A stretch of 64,000 bases of DNA from Nodosilinea sp. PGN35 (lineage in GTDB: Bacteria; Cyanobacteriota; Cyanobacteriia; Phormidesmidales; Phormidesmidaceae), in contig NZ_JAQKQJ010000023.1 of NCBI RefSeq assembly GCF_029109325.1, positions 37,472 to 101,471 of the forward strand, in the 5' to 3' direction. Positions 42,301 through 49,239 of the stretch are shown here, piece after piece; position 1 is the stretch's first letter; each line of letters starts with the position of its first letter. A program made the position numbers and the translations under genes. The notes beneath the pieces are model-generated. The model was not told where the DNA came from, did not search any database, and was given only the letters and a program-made list of their open reading frames with translations.

Positions 42301-42675
42301 GCCGCCCGCCCTGCCACTAACCCCGCTCCCGTAGTTCTCGATTCCGAAAACTTGGCCAAATATGCCAAGCTGGTGGAAAGCTGTTACCGGCGCGGCACCC
42401 CCTCCGCCACGGAGTTAGAGCTGCTGGAGAAATTTCGGGTGAAGTATGGGGTTTCGGTAGAGCAGGCCAATGCGATCGCCGCCCAATATCAACCCCAAGA
42501 CACCCTGGAACAAGCCGCCGCCGAGTTTGCCCTCATGTTCCGCGCCTTCCTCGACAACGATGGCGAAATCGACCTAGAAGAACAGGCCCAACTGCTGGAA
42601 CTCCAGGAAGAACTGGGCCTGACCAATGAGCAGGTAGCCATCATTGAGGAGAACGTGCGATCGGAGCTGGCTTAG
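39307..42675 (+). CDS. tubulin-like (Tubulin_like, FtsZ-related fold) protein
   Basis: 1122 aa, soluble. The N-terminal ~350 residues have a tubulin/FtsZ layout: a glycine-rich first loop GVGGTGK (14-20), then the nucleotide signature GGTGSGM at 171-177, equivalent to GGGTGSG of FtsZ/tubulin. A long helical middle (about 430-950) contains charged coiled-coil-like stretches. The C-terminal ~120 residues hold a Pro/Ala linker (TPVAAATPVAARPATNPAPV) and two short helical units, the second with an acidic loop FLDNDGEIDLEEQAQLLELQ. It probably binds GTP and may polymerise; the role is unknown. A receptor-like gene follows 134 bp downstream. Confidence 0.86.
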   Translation: MSEYTGMTPTVIIGVGGTGKEILIKIRRMIVEQYGSLDALPIVSFLHIDTEQNARVSEAQTVLKQDISLRPIEQVWAKVEDAKAILNKLSAYSYLDEWFPNELKGTDSILAGAGQIRALGRFAFSLNYPLIKDYFTKAKGRIVGHEKFMLDRWKVQLDKGINIFVVCSLSGGTGSGMVLDLAYNLRDWVPVSELPQTSAFLVLPGAFSGLGDRVIANAYAALMELNHYSRGDTRFDAQYSDSQSDRITSQSGLDVPFNFTYLVGNSNDKVTFPTLGDVLEMVAQNVFLDFSSGFSQYKKLVRDNVRKHWASPDALGYPQNFMSFGLSSIQFPVERVLNACSARLAGKLVDWWSNPTPAPAAMSDLIRTEILPGLFLAESEHDHQIIDSISMGDNKKPYAKEVADWVASIRKRRNDLNIPFENLQRFISNEQEKYSPHFHDTGTDPKRWSDYFQKMWDNLSWLIPEKRKELRAAVYQMVEDRFRGPKFTRQFLEVLIEVFADFRSKFDQDRQKYWLPRERSAQNALQTLLKQIDDHAKQMMMLNRKKVIEDDFNGIMQALEQVYVSKVEVKARTLGVMLLDGLREEIDQLLVDLTAFETVLSNVQAELKDKERVYTRETGGLTVNGILLYDEKEIDAAYRNTVADQEETLCQTLSQQVLEDLRLRLFDIYPFDALKTKDLYERLLGQAMDVFRRRSQLDISTARKFLEQYPTVEMQEAQIKTTFEKSEAFLRLSQEQKKLGWDDKLEKYQKLVGIQGGSKPTDPAVSALLPMIRKTSTVTDKEIRPLNDPYHIFFVQETGAFPLRLIEGMERMRSLYRAVSQADHNPLHTHQDYRQFGDVMPETSNERQARYNLMLANALGLVRREDNRVTGFAEVKFTYRDKLTGFDKTEVMGATWAEAEDFLLTDQNRRLAETLDNNIRAIGEQAATKPQKQALYTQVMTYLQQQEQTIPGGSDSDEYKRIQAAISNFVTTHRLFIPTDQPPVAVASPTPVAAATPVAARPATNPAPVVLDSENLAKYAKLVESCYRRGTPSATELELLEKFRVKYGVSVEQANAIAAQYQPQDTLEQAAAEFALMFRAFLDNDGEIDLEEQAQLLELQEELGLTNEQVAIIEENVRSELA

Positions 42676-42685
42676 TGCTGCGCCG

Positions 42686-42753
42686 AGATCCCAGGGTTCT
42701 TCTGCGCATCCGAATAGAATCCCGGCTTGTTCTCAAGAAGAACCCTGGGATCT
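42686..42753. repeat. 18-bp perfect inverted repeat between the tubulin-like and receptor-like genes
   Basis: AGATCCCAGGGTTCTTCT (42686-42703) is the exact reverse complement of 42736-42753, with a 32-nt spacer. It starts 11 bp after the tubulin-like stop. There is no T-run. The form recalls dispersed cyanobacterial repeats built on AAGAACCC. A C-rich tract of CCCATCCA-like units (42754-42805) follows, leaving no purine-rich ribosome site before the next ATG. Confidence 0.75.
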
Positions 42754-42809
42754 GCCCCCCACCCATCCACTCCCCACCCATCTATCCCTACCCATCCACC
42801 CCATTTGCC

Positions 42810-44378
42810 ATGACCGACAGCTTCAACCACGTCACCTGCCCGAAATGCGGCTACGAAGAAAACAGCATCACCGCCAAAAAGTGCGAGATCTGCGGCCAGC
42901 CCCTGAAAAAAGACAACAAGTCTATGGCCCCAGTGATCGCGGGGGTGGGGGCCTTGCTCTTTTTGGGGGCGCTGGGGTTCACGGGCTATAACGCCTTCTT
43001 CCGTCGCGATGCCTCCCAGCCTGTTCCCCAGGCGACCAATCCTCCTGATTCTCAGGTGAATGTTAACGACAATCCGACGGCGGATCCGACCGCTACGACC
43101 CCGACGACGACTCCGGCCCCTGGCAATGTGGCCAACGCTCTGAGCTGGGGCGATCGCGTCCTCTTCACCGATGCCCCTAACGCCGACATGCAGGCCGGGG
43201 CGGCCGCCTTTGCCACAGGCGACTACGCTACCGCCACCGCCCGTTTCGAGGCCGCCCGCCAGGCCGTCCGCAACGACCCCGAAGCATTGATCTATCTGAA
43301 TAACGCTCGCCTGGGCGCTACCCCCGCCCTCGGCATTGCCGCCGTGGTGCCCATTGGCGACAACCCGAATACTGCCCGCGAGCTGCTGCGGGGCGTCGCT
43401 CAGGCCCAGGACGAGGCGATCAGGGCCGGAACTCCGGTGAAGGTGCTGATCGCTGACGATCGCAACGATGCGGGCCAGGCCGAGGCGATCGCCAATGCCC
43501 TCGTCCAAACCCCCGACGTCGTCGGCGTCATCGGCCACGGCACCAGCACCACCACCCTGGCCGCCGCCCCCGTCTACCAGCAGGGGCAACTGCCGATGAT
43601 TGCCCCCACCAGCACCACCACCGAACTGGCCACCCTGGCCCGCGACGGCGGCAACTTTGTGTTCCGCGTCATCCCCAGCGACCAGTTCACCGGCACCACC
43701 CTGGCCCGCCACATGCTGTCCCAGGGTCAAAACCGCCCGATTATCTTCTACAACTCCCAGAGTTCCTACAGCCGATCGCTGCAAGAGGCCTTCTCCACCA
43801 CCCTGGGTCTGGAGGGAGGCCAGGTGGCCAAGCTAGTCGATCTCTCCCAGGGCAACCCCACCGCCGAGCTTCAGGGCAGCGGGGCCGATGCGATCGTGCT
43901 GCTGCCCGACTCGGCCACCTTCGACGCGGCGATCGCCGTAGCCCAGCTCAACAATGGCCAATTGCCAGTGCTGGCTGGAGACGCCTTCTACCGCATCGAT
44001 GCCCTGCAAAAGGGCGGCACCAGCCTCACGGGCACCGTGGTGACCGTTCCCTGGCACCCGCTCAAATCCACCCCGCCCTTTGCCCAGACCTCCTCTGGCC
44101 TCTGGGGCGGCGATGTCAACTGGCGCACCGCCCTCAGCTACGACGCCTTTCAGGCGCTCAGCTCGGCCCGCACCGTGGGCAACGTAGCCCCCGGCAGCGG
44201 CACCCAGGGCCGGACTGCCCTGGGTCAGGCCCTGGCGGGGCAGGGGTTCTCCGCCACAGGCTCCACCGGGGCGATTAGTTTCTTGCCGTCGGGCGATCGC
44301 AACACCACCGTGCTGCTGGTCGAGGTGCAGCCGGGCAGCCGCTCGGGCACGGGTTTTGACTTTGTGCCGCTGCCGTAG
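42810..44378 (+). CDS. zinc-ribbon, membrane helix, type 1 periplasmic-binding domain protein (receptor-like)
   Basis: 522 aa from the ATG at 42810; upstream frame comes from repeat DNA. A zinc ribbon (C10, C13, C25, C28 in CPKCGYEENSITAKKC then EICG) comes first, then one membrane helix (about 40-60), a Thr/Pro/Asn-rich spacer (about 65-110), a short TPR-like stretch (AFATGDYATATARFEAARQAV), and a Leu/Ile/Val-type binding domain (about 165-520; GVIGHGTSTTTLAAAPVYQQ, MIAPTSTTTEL). Ordinary ABC binding proteins have a cleaved signal and no cytosolic ribbon. No permease or ATPase is adjacent. I read it as a membrane sensor partnered with the tubulin-like protein. Confidence 0.85.
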   Translation: MTDSFNHVTCPKCGYEENSITAKKCEICGQPLKKDNKSMAPVIAGVGALLFLGALGFTGYNAFFRRDASQPVPQATNPPDSQVNVNDNPTADPTATTPTTTPAPGNVANALSWGDRVLFTDAPNADMQAGAAAFATGDYATATARFEAARQAVRNDPEALIYLNNARLGATPALGIAAVVPIGDNPNTARELLRGVAQAQDEAIRAGTPVKVLIADDRNDAGQAEAIANALVQTPDVVGVIGHGTSTTTLAAAPVYQQGQLPMIAPTSTTTELATLARDGGNFVFRVIPSDQFTGTTLARHMLSQGQNRPIIFYNSQSSYSRSLQEAFSTTLGLEGGQVAKLVDLSQGNPTAELQGSGADAIVLLPDSATFDAAIAVAQLNNGQLPVLAGDAFYRIDALQKGGTSLTGTVVTVPWHPLKSTPPFAQTSSGLWGGDVNWRTALSYDAFQALSSARTVGNVAPGSGTQGRTALGQALAGQGFSATGSTGAISFLPSGDRNTTVLLVEVQPGSRSGTGFDFVPLP

Positions 44379-44390
44379 CCTCAGAATAGG

Positions 44391-44441
44391 CCAGTAGGGG
44401 CAGACACACCAGTAGGGGCAGACACATAGGTCTGCCCCTAC
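44391..44441. repeat. direct and inverted GTAGGGGCAGAC repeat
   Basis: An 18-bp direct repeat CCAGTAGGGGCAGACACA lies at 44391-44408 and 44409-44426. The second copy is the left arm of the inverted repeat GTAGGGGCAGAC (44412-44423) / GTCTGCCCCTAC (44430-44441). A degenerate further copy is at about 44491-44519, and between them is a heptamer-like run of ATCCAAA units (44456-44485). It separates the convergent receptor-like and lipase genes. Confidence 0.85.
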
Positions 44442-44529
44442 CCATCCGATGACCTATCCAAAATCCAAAATCGCAAATCCAAAATTTTTTAGGGCAGACA
44501 CATAGGTCCGCCCCTACCCATCCCCCCAT

Positions 44530-46446
44530 TCACCCCTCTATTCGACTCCGCCGTGCCCGCATGCGCTCCTTCATGCCCTCCACAAAGTCGCCACTGATCA
44601 GGCCCTGCTCAATTTCGAGTTTGGCCTCTTCTTCTTCGCGATCGAGGGCTTTTTGCAGGTTGGCGACGTAGAACTCCATCTTGTGGTCATCCACCGCGTC
44701 GGGGGTGCCGGAGGTGACAATGGCGCGAATCAGGCCAAACAGGCGATCGGGGAAGCGCTGAAACAGGAACGACTGGCGGCGCAGGCTGCCAGCGTCGTTA
44801 AAGTAGCGAAACTGGCCCATGTGGCCGTAGACCCGCGTCGGCACCCAGGGAATAATCTGCGGCGGAATTATCGGCACGATGTCGTTGTTGTTGACGTAGC
44901 GGACGATGCGATTACCCATGCGCGCATTCATGTAGTTCACCAGCTTCCAGTCGGCTACCCGAGGCTGGCCAAAGGTGTACAGCCCGCTGACCTCAAACCC
45001 CTGGGTTTCCAGCGAAATGGTGGCCACCGCCGCCAGGGCACCCCCCAGGCTGTGGCCGGTAACCCAGAGCTTGGTCTGGGGGGTGCGCCACTTTTTGAGG
45101 TAGTAAACCACCTGCTTTTCAACGCTTTGCCAGGCGTCTAAAAAGCCCCGGTGCACTCGTCCGGTGGGGGGTACCGCCTCCTGGTCGGCCAGGATCGTAA
45201 ACGCTTTTAGCCGAATCTTGAGGTTGGTCTTCCAATCGCTGAGCTGTTGGGTGCCCTTAAACACCAAAATCAGGTTGTCGCCCTTGCGAAATAGAAACGC
45301 CTGGGTGTCGGTGAGGCGCATGTCGAGGTATACAAAACTGTCGCGGATGTCGCGGATGCTGGTTTTTTCGCCTTCCTGGAGCCAGCTTTTGATCACCTCG
45401 ATCACGTACTTGCGGGGGGGGAGCTGCTTCCAGCGGTTGTCGATGTCGTCGCTCAGCCACAGGCGCGAAATGTCGGTGACGTAGTCGCGGTCTTCGTAGA
45501 CCAGGTGGGCCGCCTTGGCCAGGCACAGGGCGCGGTAGGTATCGTACTTGGCCCCTTCGGCCTCAAGGGTTTCAATGCCGGTGAAGTCGTGGGTGGAGTA
45601 GGGGGGCGGCAAAATTTTGAAGCCGAAGCGCTCAAACAGCTTTTGCACCCGTCCGTAGCCCGCCCAGTGAATGTAGTGCGACAGCTTGTCGTAAAAGCCC
45701 GAGCCGCCCTTGCGGCGGTAGCGGCGATCGCCAATCAGCCGAATCCAGTGGATGATAAAGGGCTTGATCTCCTCGGCCATCACCAGCCCCGACTCGATCA
45801 TAATTTCAAAATATTCCAGCCCGCCCAAAAACGAGTCAAACCAGTCGCGCAGGGTGACTTCGATGATGAACTCCTGGGTGTCGTACTGCTCGACTAGCTC
45901 CAGGGTTTTGGGGGCGATGGCGTTGCTCTGGCTGGCCAGGCGCTTGATTTCGTCGAGGCCGCTACGCATTTTAACCATCTGATCGTGCGATCGCAGCGCC
46001 CGCCGCAGCCGATAGTCATTGGCCTCAAAGCCGATCAGGCGGCCATCGGCAGGGTGGTTGATATAAAACGTGCGGTACTCCTCATAGTCGAGAATATCCA
46101 GCACATGCTTGACCGCTGGCCGCTCGCGGAAGGCTTTTACCTCCTGGCGGGCCAGCTCCACCCGCTGCCAGCGCCGCTGCTGCTGGTACATGTGCAGCCA
46201 GGTGAGAGCTATAAACGCGCCGCCCGCCAGGCTGAGGCTGGCCAGTAGTAGAGCCGGGGAAAGTCTCGTCACCGTTCTCAAGGGCGATCGCAGCAGGCGC
46301 AGCGGCATGCTTTGGGCCATCAGCACCTCTGCCCTCCCAACGGTCGCGCCGGGAGCCAGCGCTGGAGCTGCCGGTACCTGAGCCAGTGCGCCAGTGCTCA
46401 CACTCAGTGAAGCCCCAAAAACAAGAAAAATTTGACGAATAGCCAT
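44530..46446 (-). CDS. class 3 lipase (alpha/beta hydrolase), membrane-associated
   Basis: 638 aa from the ATG at 46446; the frame stays open upstream but that sequence belongs to another small frame. An N-terminal hydrophobic segment and a second one at about 63-85 (PALLLASLSLAGGAFIALTWL) precede a ~300-residue helical region. The lipase domain is at about 370-590, with nucleophile motif GHSLGG (about 462-467), then the acid in NNDIVPIIPP and a histidine in YGHMGQFRYF. It probably cleaves membrane glycerolipids. The C-terminus is rich in Glu and Arg. The helical part before the lipase domain is not recognised. Confidence 0.85.
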   Translation of the reverse strand: MAIRQIFLVFGASLSVSTGALAQVPAAPALAPGATVGRAEVLMAQSMPLRLLRSPLRTVTRLSPALLLASLSLAGGAFIALTWLHMYQQQRRWQRVELARQEVKAFRERPAVKHVLDILDYEEYRTFYINHPADGRLIGFEANDYRLRRALRSHDQMVKMRSGLDEIKRLASQSNAIAPKTLELVEQYDTQEFIIEVTLRDWFDSFLGGLEYFEIMIESGLVMAEEIKPFIIHWIRLIGDRRYRRKGGSGFYDKLSHYIHWAGYGRVQKLFERFGFKILPPPYSTHDFTGIETLEAEGAKYDTYRALCLAKAAHLVYEDRDYVTDISRLWLSDDIDNRWKQLPPRKYVIEVIKSWLQEGEKTSIRDIRDSFVYLDMRLTDTQAFLFRKGDNLILVFKGTQQLSDWKTNLKIRLKAFTILADQEAVPPTGRVHRGFLDAWQSVEKQVVYYLKKWRTPQTKLWVTGHSLGGALAAVATISLETQGFEVSGLYTFGQPRVADWKLVNYMNARMGNRIVRYVNNNDIVPIIPPQIIPWVPTRVYGHMGQFRYFNDAGSLRRQSFLFQRFPDRLFGLIRAIVTSGTPDAVDDHKMEFYVANLQKALDREEEEAKLEIEQGLISGDFVEGMKERMRARRSRIEG

Positions 46447-46537
46447 AGTTACTAGCGACAACGTCCCATTGCTTGCCCCGATGCTATCGAAAAATGCCTC
46501 GCACAACCCACCAGGCCTCCATTCCCGCTCGAAATGG

Positions 46538-46669
46538 CTATCCTGCCCCCAGCCGGTCGAGCAGAACTGGGTCGAACCAATACCAGTAGGCCATCCCCAG
46601 CAGCAGCAGCAGCGTTGCCCCCAGCAGCCACAGAGGCCAGCGGGGTGGGGCATTGGGGGGTAGGCCCAT
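46538..46669 (-). CDS. 43-residue single-span membrane peptide
   Basis: Found by hand. ATG at 46669 on the minus strand, behind GAGG about 8 nt upstream, and TAG at 46538-46540. The product begins MGLPPNAPPRWPLWLLGATL and continues through a Leu-rich span to MAYWYWFDPVLLDRLGAG, that is, one membrane helix with aromatic ends. It lies 91 bp upstream of the lipase on the same strand and could be co-transcribed. No family known to me. Confidence 0.5.
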   Translation of the reverse strand: MGLPPNAPPRWPLWLLGATLLLLLGMAYWYWFDPVLLDRLGAG

Positions 46670-46839
46670 GATCAAACCTCAGAGTTCTATCCCGTCAACT
46701 CTACCCCGGCTCAGAGCGGCCCCCAAAGAATTCTCTACACAATGGCGCAACGATGGTGCCGGAGAGGGTTGTTACAATTTTTCAGGGGCTAGTTAGATGA
46801 TTTTGCCCTAGCGATGATGTTACGAGGCTGAAACAGACA

Positions 46840-47043
46840 ATGGCGGTTAATTGCGCGGTAGATTGTAAGGACGGCTGTGTGCTGGGGAATGACTGCCCCA
46901 ACCTGAAGTACACCGCTGAAGCGTCAAAATTTATTTCTGACACGCCCCTCGACAAAATGCTCGAAATGGCCGACGAGGCCGTGCGGCGCAAAATGATGGA
47001 GCGCGCTTCCCAGCCGCCCAAATGGGTGCTACCAGAGGATTAG
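46840..47043 (+). CDS. small four-cysteine conserved hypothetical protein
   Basis: 67 aa. The N-terminus has four Cys (C5, C9, C13, C19 in NCAVDCKDGCVLGNDCPN), a spacing suited to metal or Fe-S binding, followed by a helix (LDKMLEMADEAVRRKMME) and a short basic end. I have the impression of a conserved small cyanobacterial protein; role unknown. There is no clear ribosome site, but the frame is clean. Confidence 0.7.
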   Translation: MAVNCAVDCKDGCVLGNDCPNLKYTAEASKFISDTPLDKMLEMADEAVRRKMMERASQPPKWVLPED

Positions 47044-47237
47044 ACGCTTGTGCTGGGACGCTGAGCAATGCTCCTCCGGGGCGGCTATGCCAACGCCCCA
47101 TACTGGTCACAAGGTAGGCCTGTGCTATCGTGTGACAAGCAAGTTGTTAGTTGCATTACCGGCTTGGCTTAGTCCTTAGTTGAGTACATCTCCTTGATAA
47201 CTTTCTACTCTTTCTCTCTCTATTTGGAGATGTATCC

Positions 47238-47531
47238 ATGTCGATTTACGTAGGGAATTTGGCCTTTAGCGCTACCCAAGAGCAGATTACCGAGGTCTTT
47301 GCTGAATACGGTGCCGTCAGCCGGGTTAGCCTGCCTACCGACCGCGAGACCGGTCGTCCTCGCGGCTTCGCCTTCGTCGAGATGGAAAGCGAAGCCGACG
47401 AAGACGCTGCCATTGAAGCCCTAGACGGGGCCGAGTGGATGGGTCGCGATCTCAAGGTCAACAAAGCTCGCCCCCGAGAGTCTCGCGGTGGCGGCGGTGG
47501 CGGCGGCGGCTGGAACAACAGCCGTCGCTAA
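47238..47531 (+). CDS. rbp: RRM-type RNA-binding protein
   Basis: 97 aa. One RNA-recognition motif with RNP2 IYVGNL (3-8) and RNP1 RGFAFVEM (about 42-49), followed by a Gly-rich tail (RGGGGGGGGWNNSRR). This is the Rbp family of cyanobacteria, several members of which respond to cold. The leader (47101-47237) is long and pyrimidine-rich. rpsU follows with a hairpin between, a conserved arrangement in this phylum. Confidence 0.95.
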   Translation: MSIYVGNLAFSATQEQITEVFAEYGAVSRVSLPTDRETGRPRGFAFVEMESEADEDAAIEALDGAEWMGRDLKVNKARPRESRGGGGGGGGWNNSRR

Positions 47532-47538
47532 GTAACCA

Positions 47539-47566
47539 GGTGTGGCCAAGACTGCTTGGCCACACC
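47539..47566 (+). promoter_or_regulatory. 12-bp hairpin between rbp and rpsU
   Basis: GGTGTGGCCAAG (47539-47550) pairs perfectly with CTTGGCCACACC (47555-47566) around the loop ACTG. It starts 8 bp after the rbp stop. There is no T-run, so it is more likely an RNA processing, stability or partial-attenuation element than a full terminator. Confidence 0.7.
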
Positions 47567-47678
47567 CCTAGCATTCGGGGGTTGTAGGGGAAGTGCCGCA
47601 CCAGCGGTGCTCAAGGACTTTAGGCTGACGCTACTGGAGCGCTGCTTTATCCGCGTTAGCAAATTTTTAGGAGAACTA

Positions 47679-47867
47679 ATGGCCCAGGTTGTATTGGGAG
47701 AAGACGAAAACATTGAATCGGCCCTGCGGCGCTTTAAGCGCAAGGTGGCTCGGGCCGGGATTTTTTCTGATATGCGAAAAAATCGCCACTTTGAAACCCC
47801 GATCGAAAAGAAAAAGCGCAAAACCATTGCCCGCCAGAAGCAGCGGCGCTGGGGTTCAAAGCGCTAG
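47679..47867 (+). CDS. rpsU: 30S ribosomal protein S21
   Basis: 62 aa from the ATG at 47679, preceded by TAGGAGAACTA. Full match to S21: IESALRRFKRKVARAGIFSDMRKNRHFETPIEKKKRK. A longer open frame reaches upstream to 47556 but is not homologous. It is located behind rbp. Its last 12 bp overlap the 3' end of bioF on the other strand. Confidence 0.97.
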   Translation: MAQVVLGEDENIESALRRFKRKVARAGIFSDMRKNRHFETPIEKKKRKTIARQKQRRWGSKR

Positions 47868-49064
47868 GGGCTCAGCCTCCAGCAGAGTCTGTAGCCCAGC
47901 GACCAGCTGCTCTAGATGAGATGGTTTGTGGGTAGCCATGAGCGTAATGCGTAGGCGACTGGTAGGCACTGTGGGCGGACGTACCGCTGCCACCCACAGT
48001 CCCGCAGACTGGAGCTGTTGGCTGGCGCTCAAGATAGCTGCCGCAGAGTGGCCCTCTAGGCAAAGAATCGGTGAAGCTGAGGGCAAGCGCCGCAGCTGAC
48101 AGGAAGCCGCTGCCGACTCTGCCAAGATTTGATCAAGCTGTTGCGTCAGGTAGCTCACCCGGCACCAGAGGCGATCGCGGCGCTGGGGTTCTTGCTGAAC
48201 AATCTGCACCGCCGCCAGGGCAGCCGCCCCATTGCCAGGCGATAGGGCTGTAGTATAGACCCAGCCTGGGGCACGGTTGCGCAGAAAGTCGATGAGGGCG
48301 CTCGAACCGGCTACATAGCCCCCCAAACTACCCAAAGCCTTGCTGAGGGTGCCAACCGTGACGAGGGGTCGCCCGGCGCAGCCCAGGTGCTCTACAACCC
48401 CCGAGCCGCGCTGGCCAAACAGGCCCGTGCCGTGGGCCTCATCTACTAGCACCATAGCGTCGTAGGTAGCGGCCAGGTCAAGAATTTCAGCCAGGGGGCA
48501 CAGGTCGCCATCCATGCTAAACACGCTGTCGGTGGTAATTAGGCAGCGGCGGTGGCGATCGCGGTGCTCTGCCAGTAAGGTTTTCAGGTCGGCCACATCG
48601 CCGTGGCGGTAGTCTAGGGTTGTAGCCCCGCTGACCTTGCCCCCCGCTTTCAGGCTGGAGTGGTTGTACTCATCGCCCAAAATCAGGTCTGGGGTGCCCA
48701 CCAGGGCGGCGATCGCCCCCAGATTGGCCAGATAGCCCGAGCTAAACACCAGGGCATCCTCGGTGCCCTTCAGCGCGGCGATCGCCCTTTCCAGCTCCCT
48801 GTGCAGCTCGCGGTGTCCGCTGAGCAAGCGCGAGCCAGTGCTGCCGGTGCCGTAGGTGCGGATGGCGGCGATCGCGGCCTCGGCCAGTCTGGGGTCGCTG
48901 GCCAGGCCCAGGTAGTCATTGCTGGCAAAGTTCACCAGGGTCTGCCCCCGCCGCTGCACAGTTGGCCCAGCCATGCCGTCGATAGTCTGCACCGAGCGGT
49001 AGCGGTGGGCGCGGTGCAGCGCCGCTAGAGACTTGTCTAGCCAGCCGTAGGGGTCAGAGGCCAT
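47856..49064 (-). CDS. bioF: 8-amino-7-oxononanoate synthase
   Basis: 402 aa. PLP enzyme that condenses pimeloyl-ACP with alanine in biotin synthesis. NFASNDYLGLASDPR, GTGSTGSRLLSGH, LVDEAHGTGLFG, and the PLP-lysine block GTLSKALGSLGGY are intact, so it is BioF rather than the related KBL. The 3' end overlaps rpsU by 12 bp tail-to-tail. A short remnant lies just upstream with only 3 bp between. Confidence 0.93.
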   Translation of the reverse strand: MASDPYGWLDKSLAALHRAHRYRSVQTIDGMAGPTVQRRGQTLVNFASNDYLGLASDPRLAEAAIAAIRTYGTGSTGSRLLSGHRELHRELERAIAALKGTEDALVFSSGYLANLGAIAALVGTPDLILGDEYNHSSLKAGGKVSGATTLDYRHGDVADLKTLLAEHRDRHRRCLITTDSVFSMDGDLCPLAEILDLAATYDAMVLVDEAHGTGLFGQRGSGVVEHLGCAGRPLVTVGTLSKALGSLGGYVAGSSALIDFLRNRAPGWVYTTALSPGNGAAALAAVQIVQQEPQRRDRLWCRVSYLTQQLDQILAESAAASCQLRRLPSASPILCLEGHSAAAILSASQQLQSAGLWVAAVRPPTVPTSRLRITLMATHKPSHLEQLVAGLQTLLEAEPLAL

Positions 49065-49067
49065 GGC

Positions 49068-49214
49068 CTAGGCTACAGCGGGCTGAACGCCCTGGCGAAA
49101 CAGTTTTACTGCGGGGGCGTTGTCAACCCCCCGTCGAATCCACTGGAGCTGCTTCCAGGTGCGATCGCCCTGGAGAATCCGCTGGTCTTGAAGGGGTTGA
49201 ATTACCTGCACCAT
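49068..49214 (-). pseudogene. N-terminal remnant resembling Uma2 (DUF820) family
   Basis: Found by hand: 48 codons from ATG (49212-49214) to TAG (49068-49070). RILQGDRTWKQLQWIRRG followed by APAVKLFRQGV recalls the opening of Uma2/DUF820 restriction-fold proteins (RTWEQF...GVRLFYYxG), but the rest of the domain, including its acidic active site, is missing. The TAG is 3 bp from the bioF ATG, so the piece may now act as a leader for bioF. Confidence 0.4.
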
Positions 49215-49239
49215 AGTCCTGCCTCTACCCGCTAAACCA

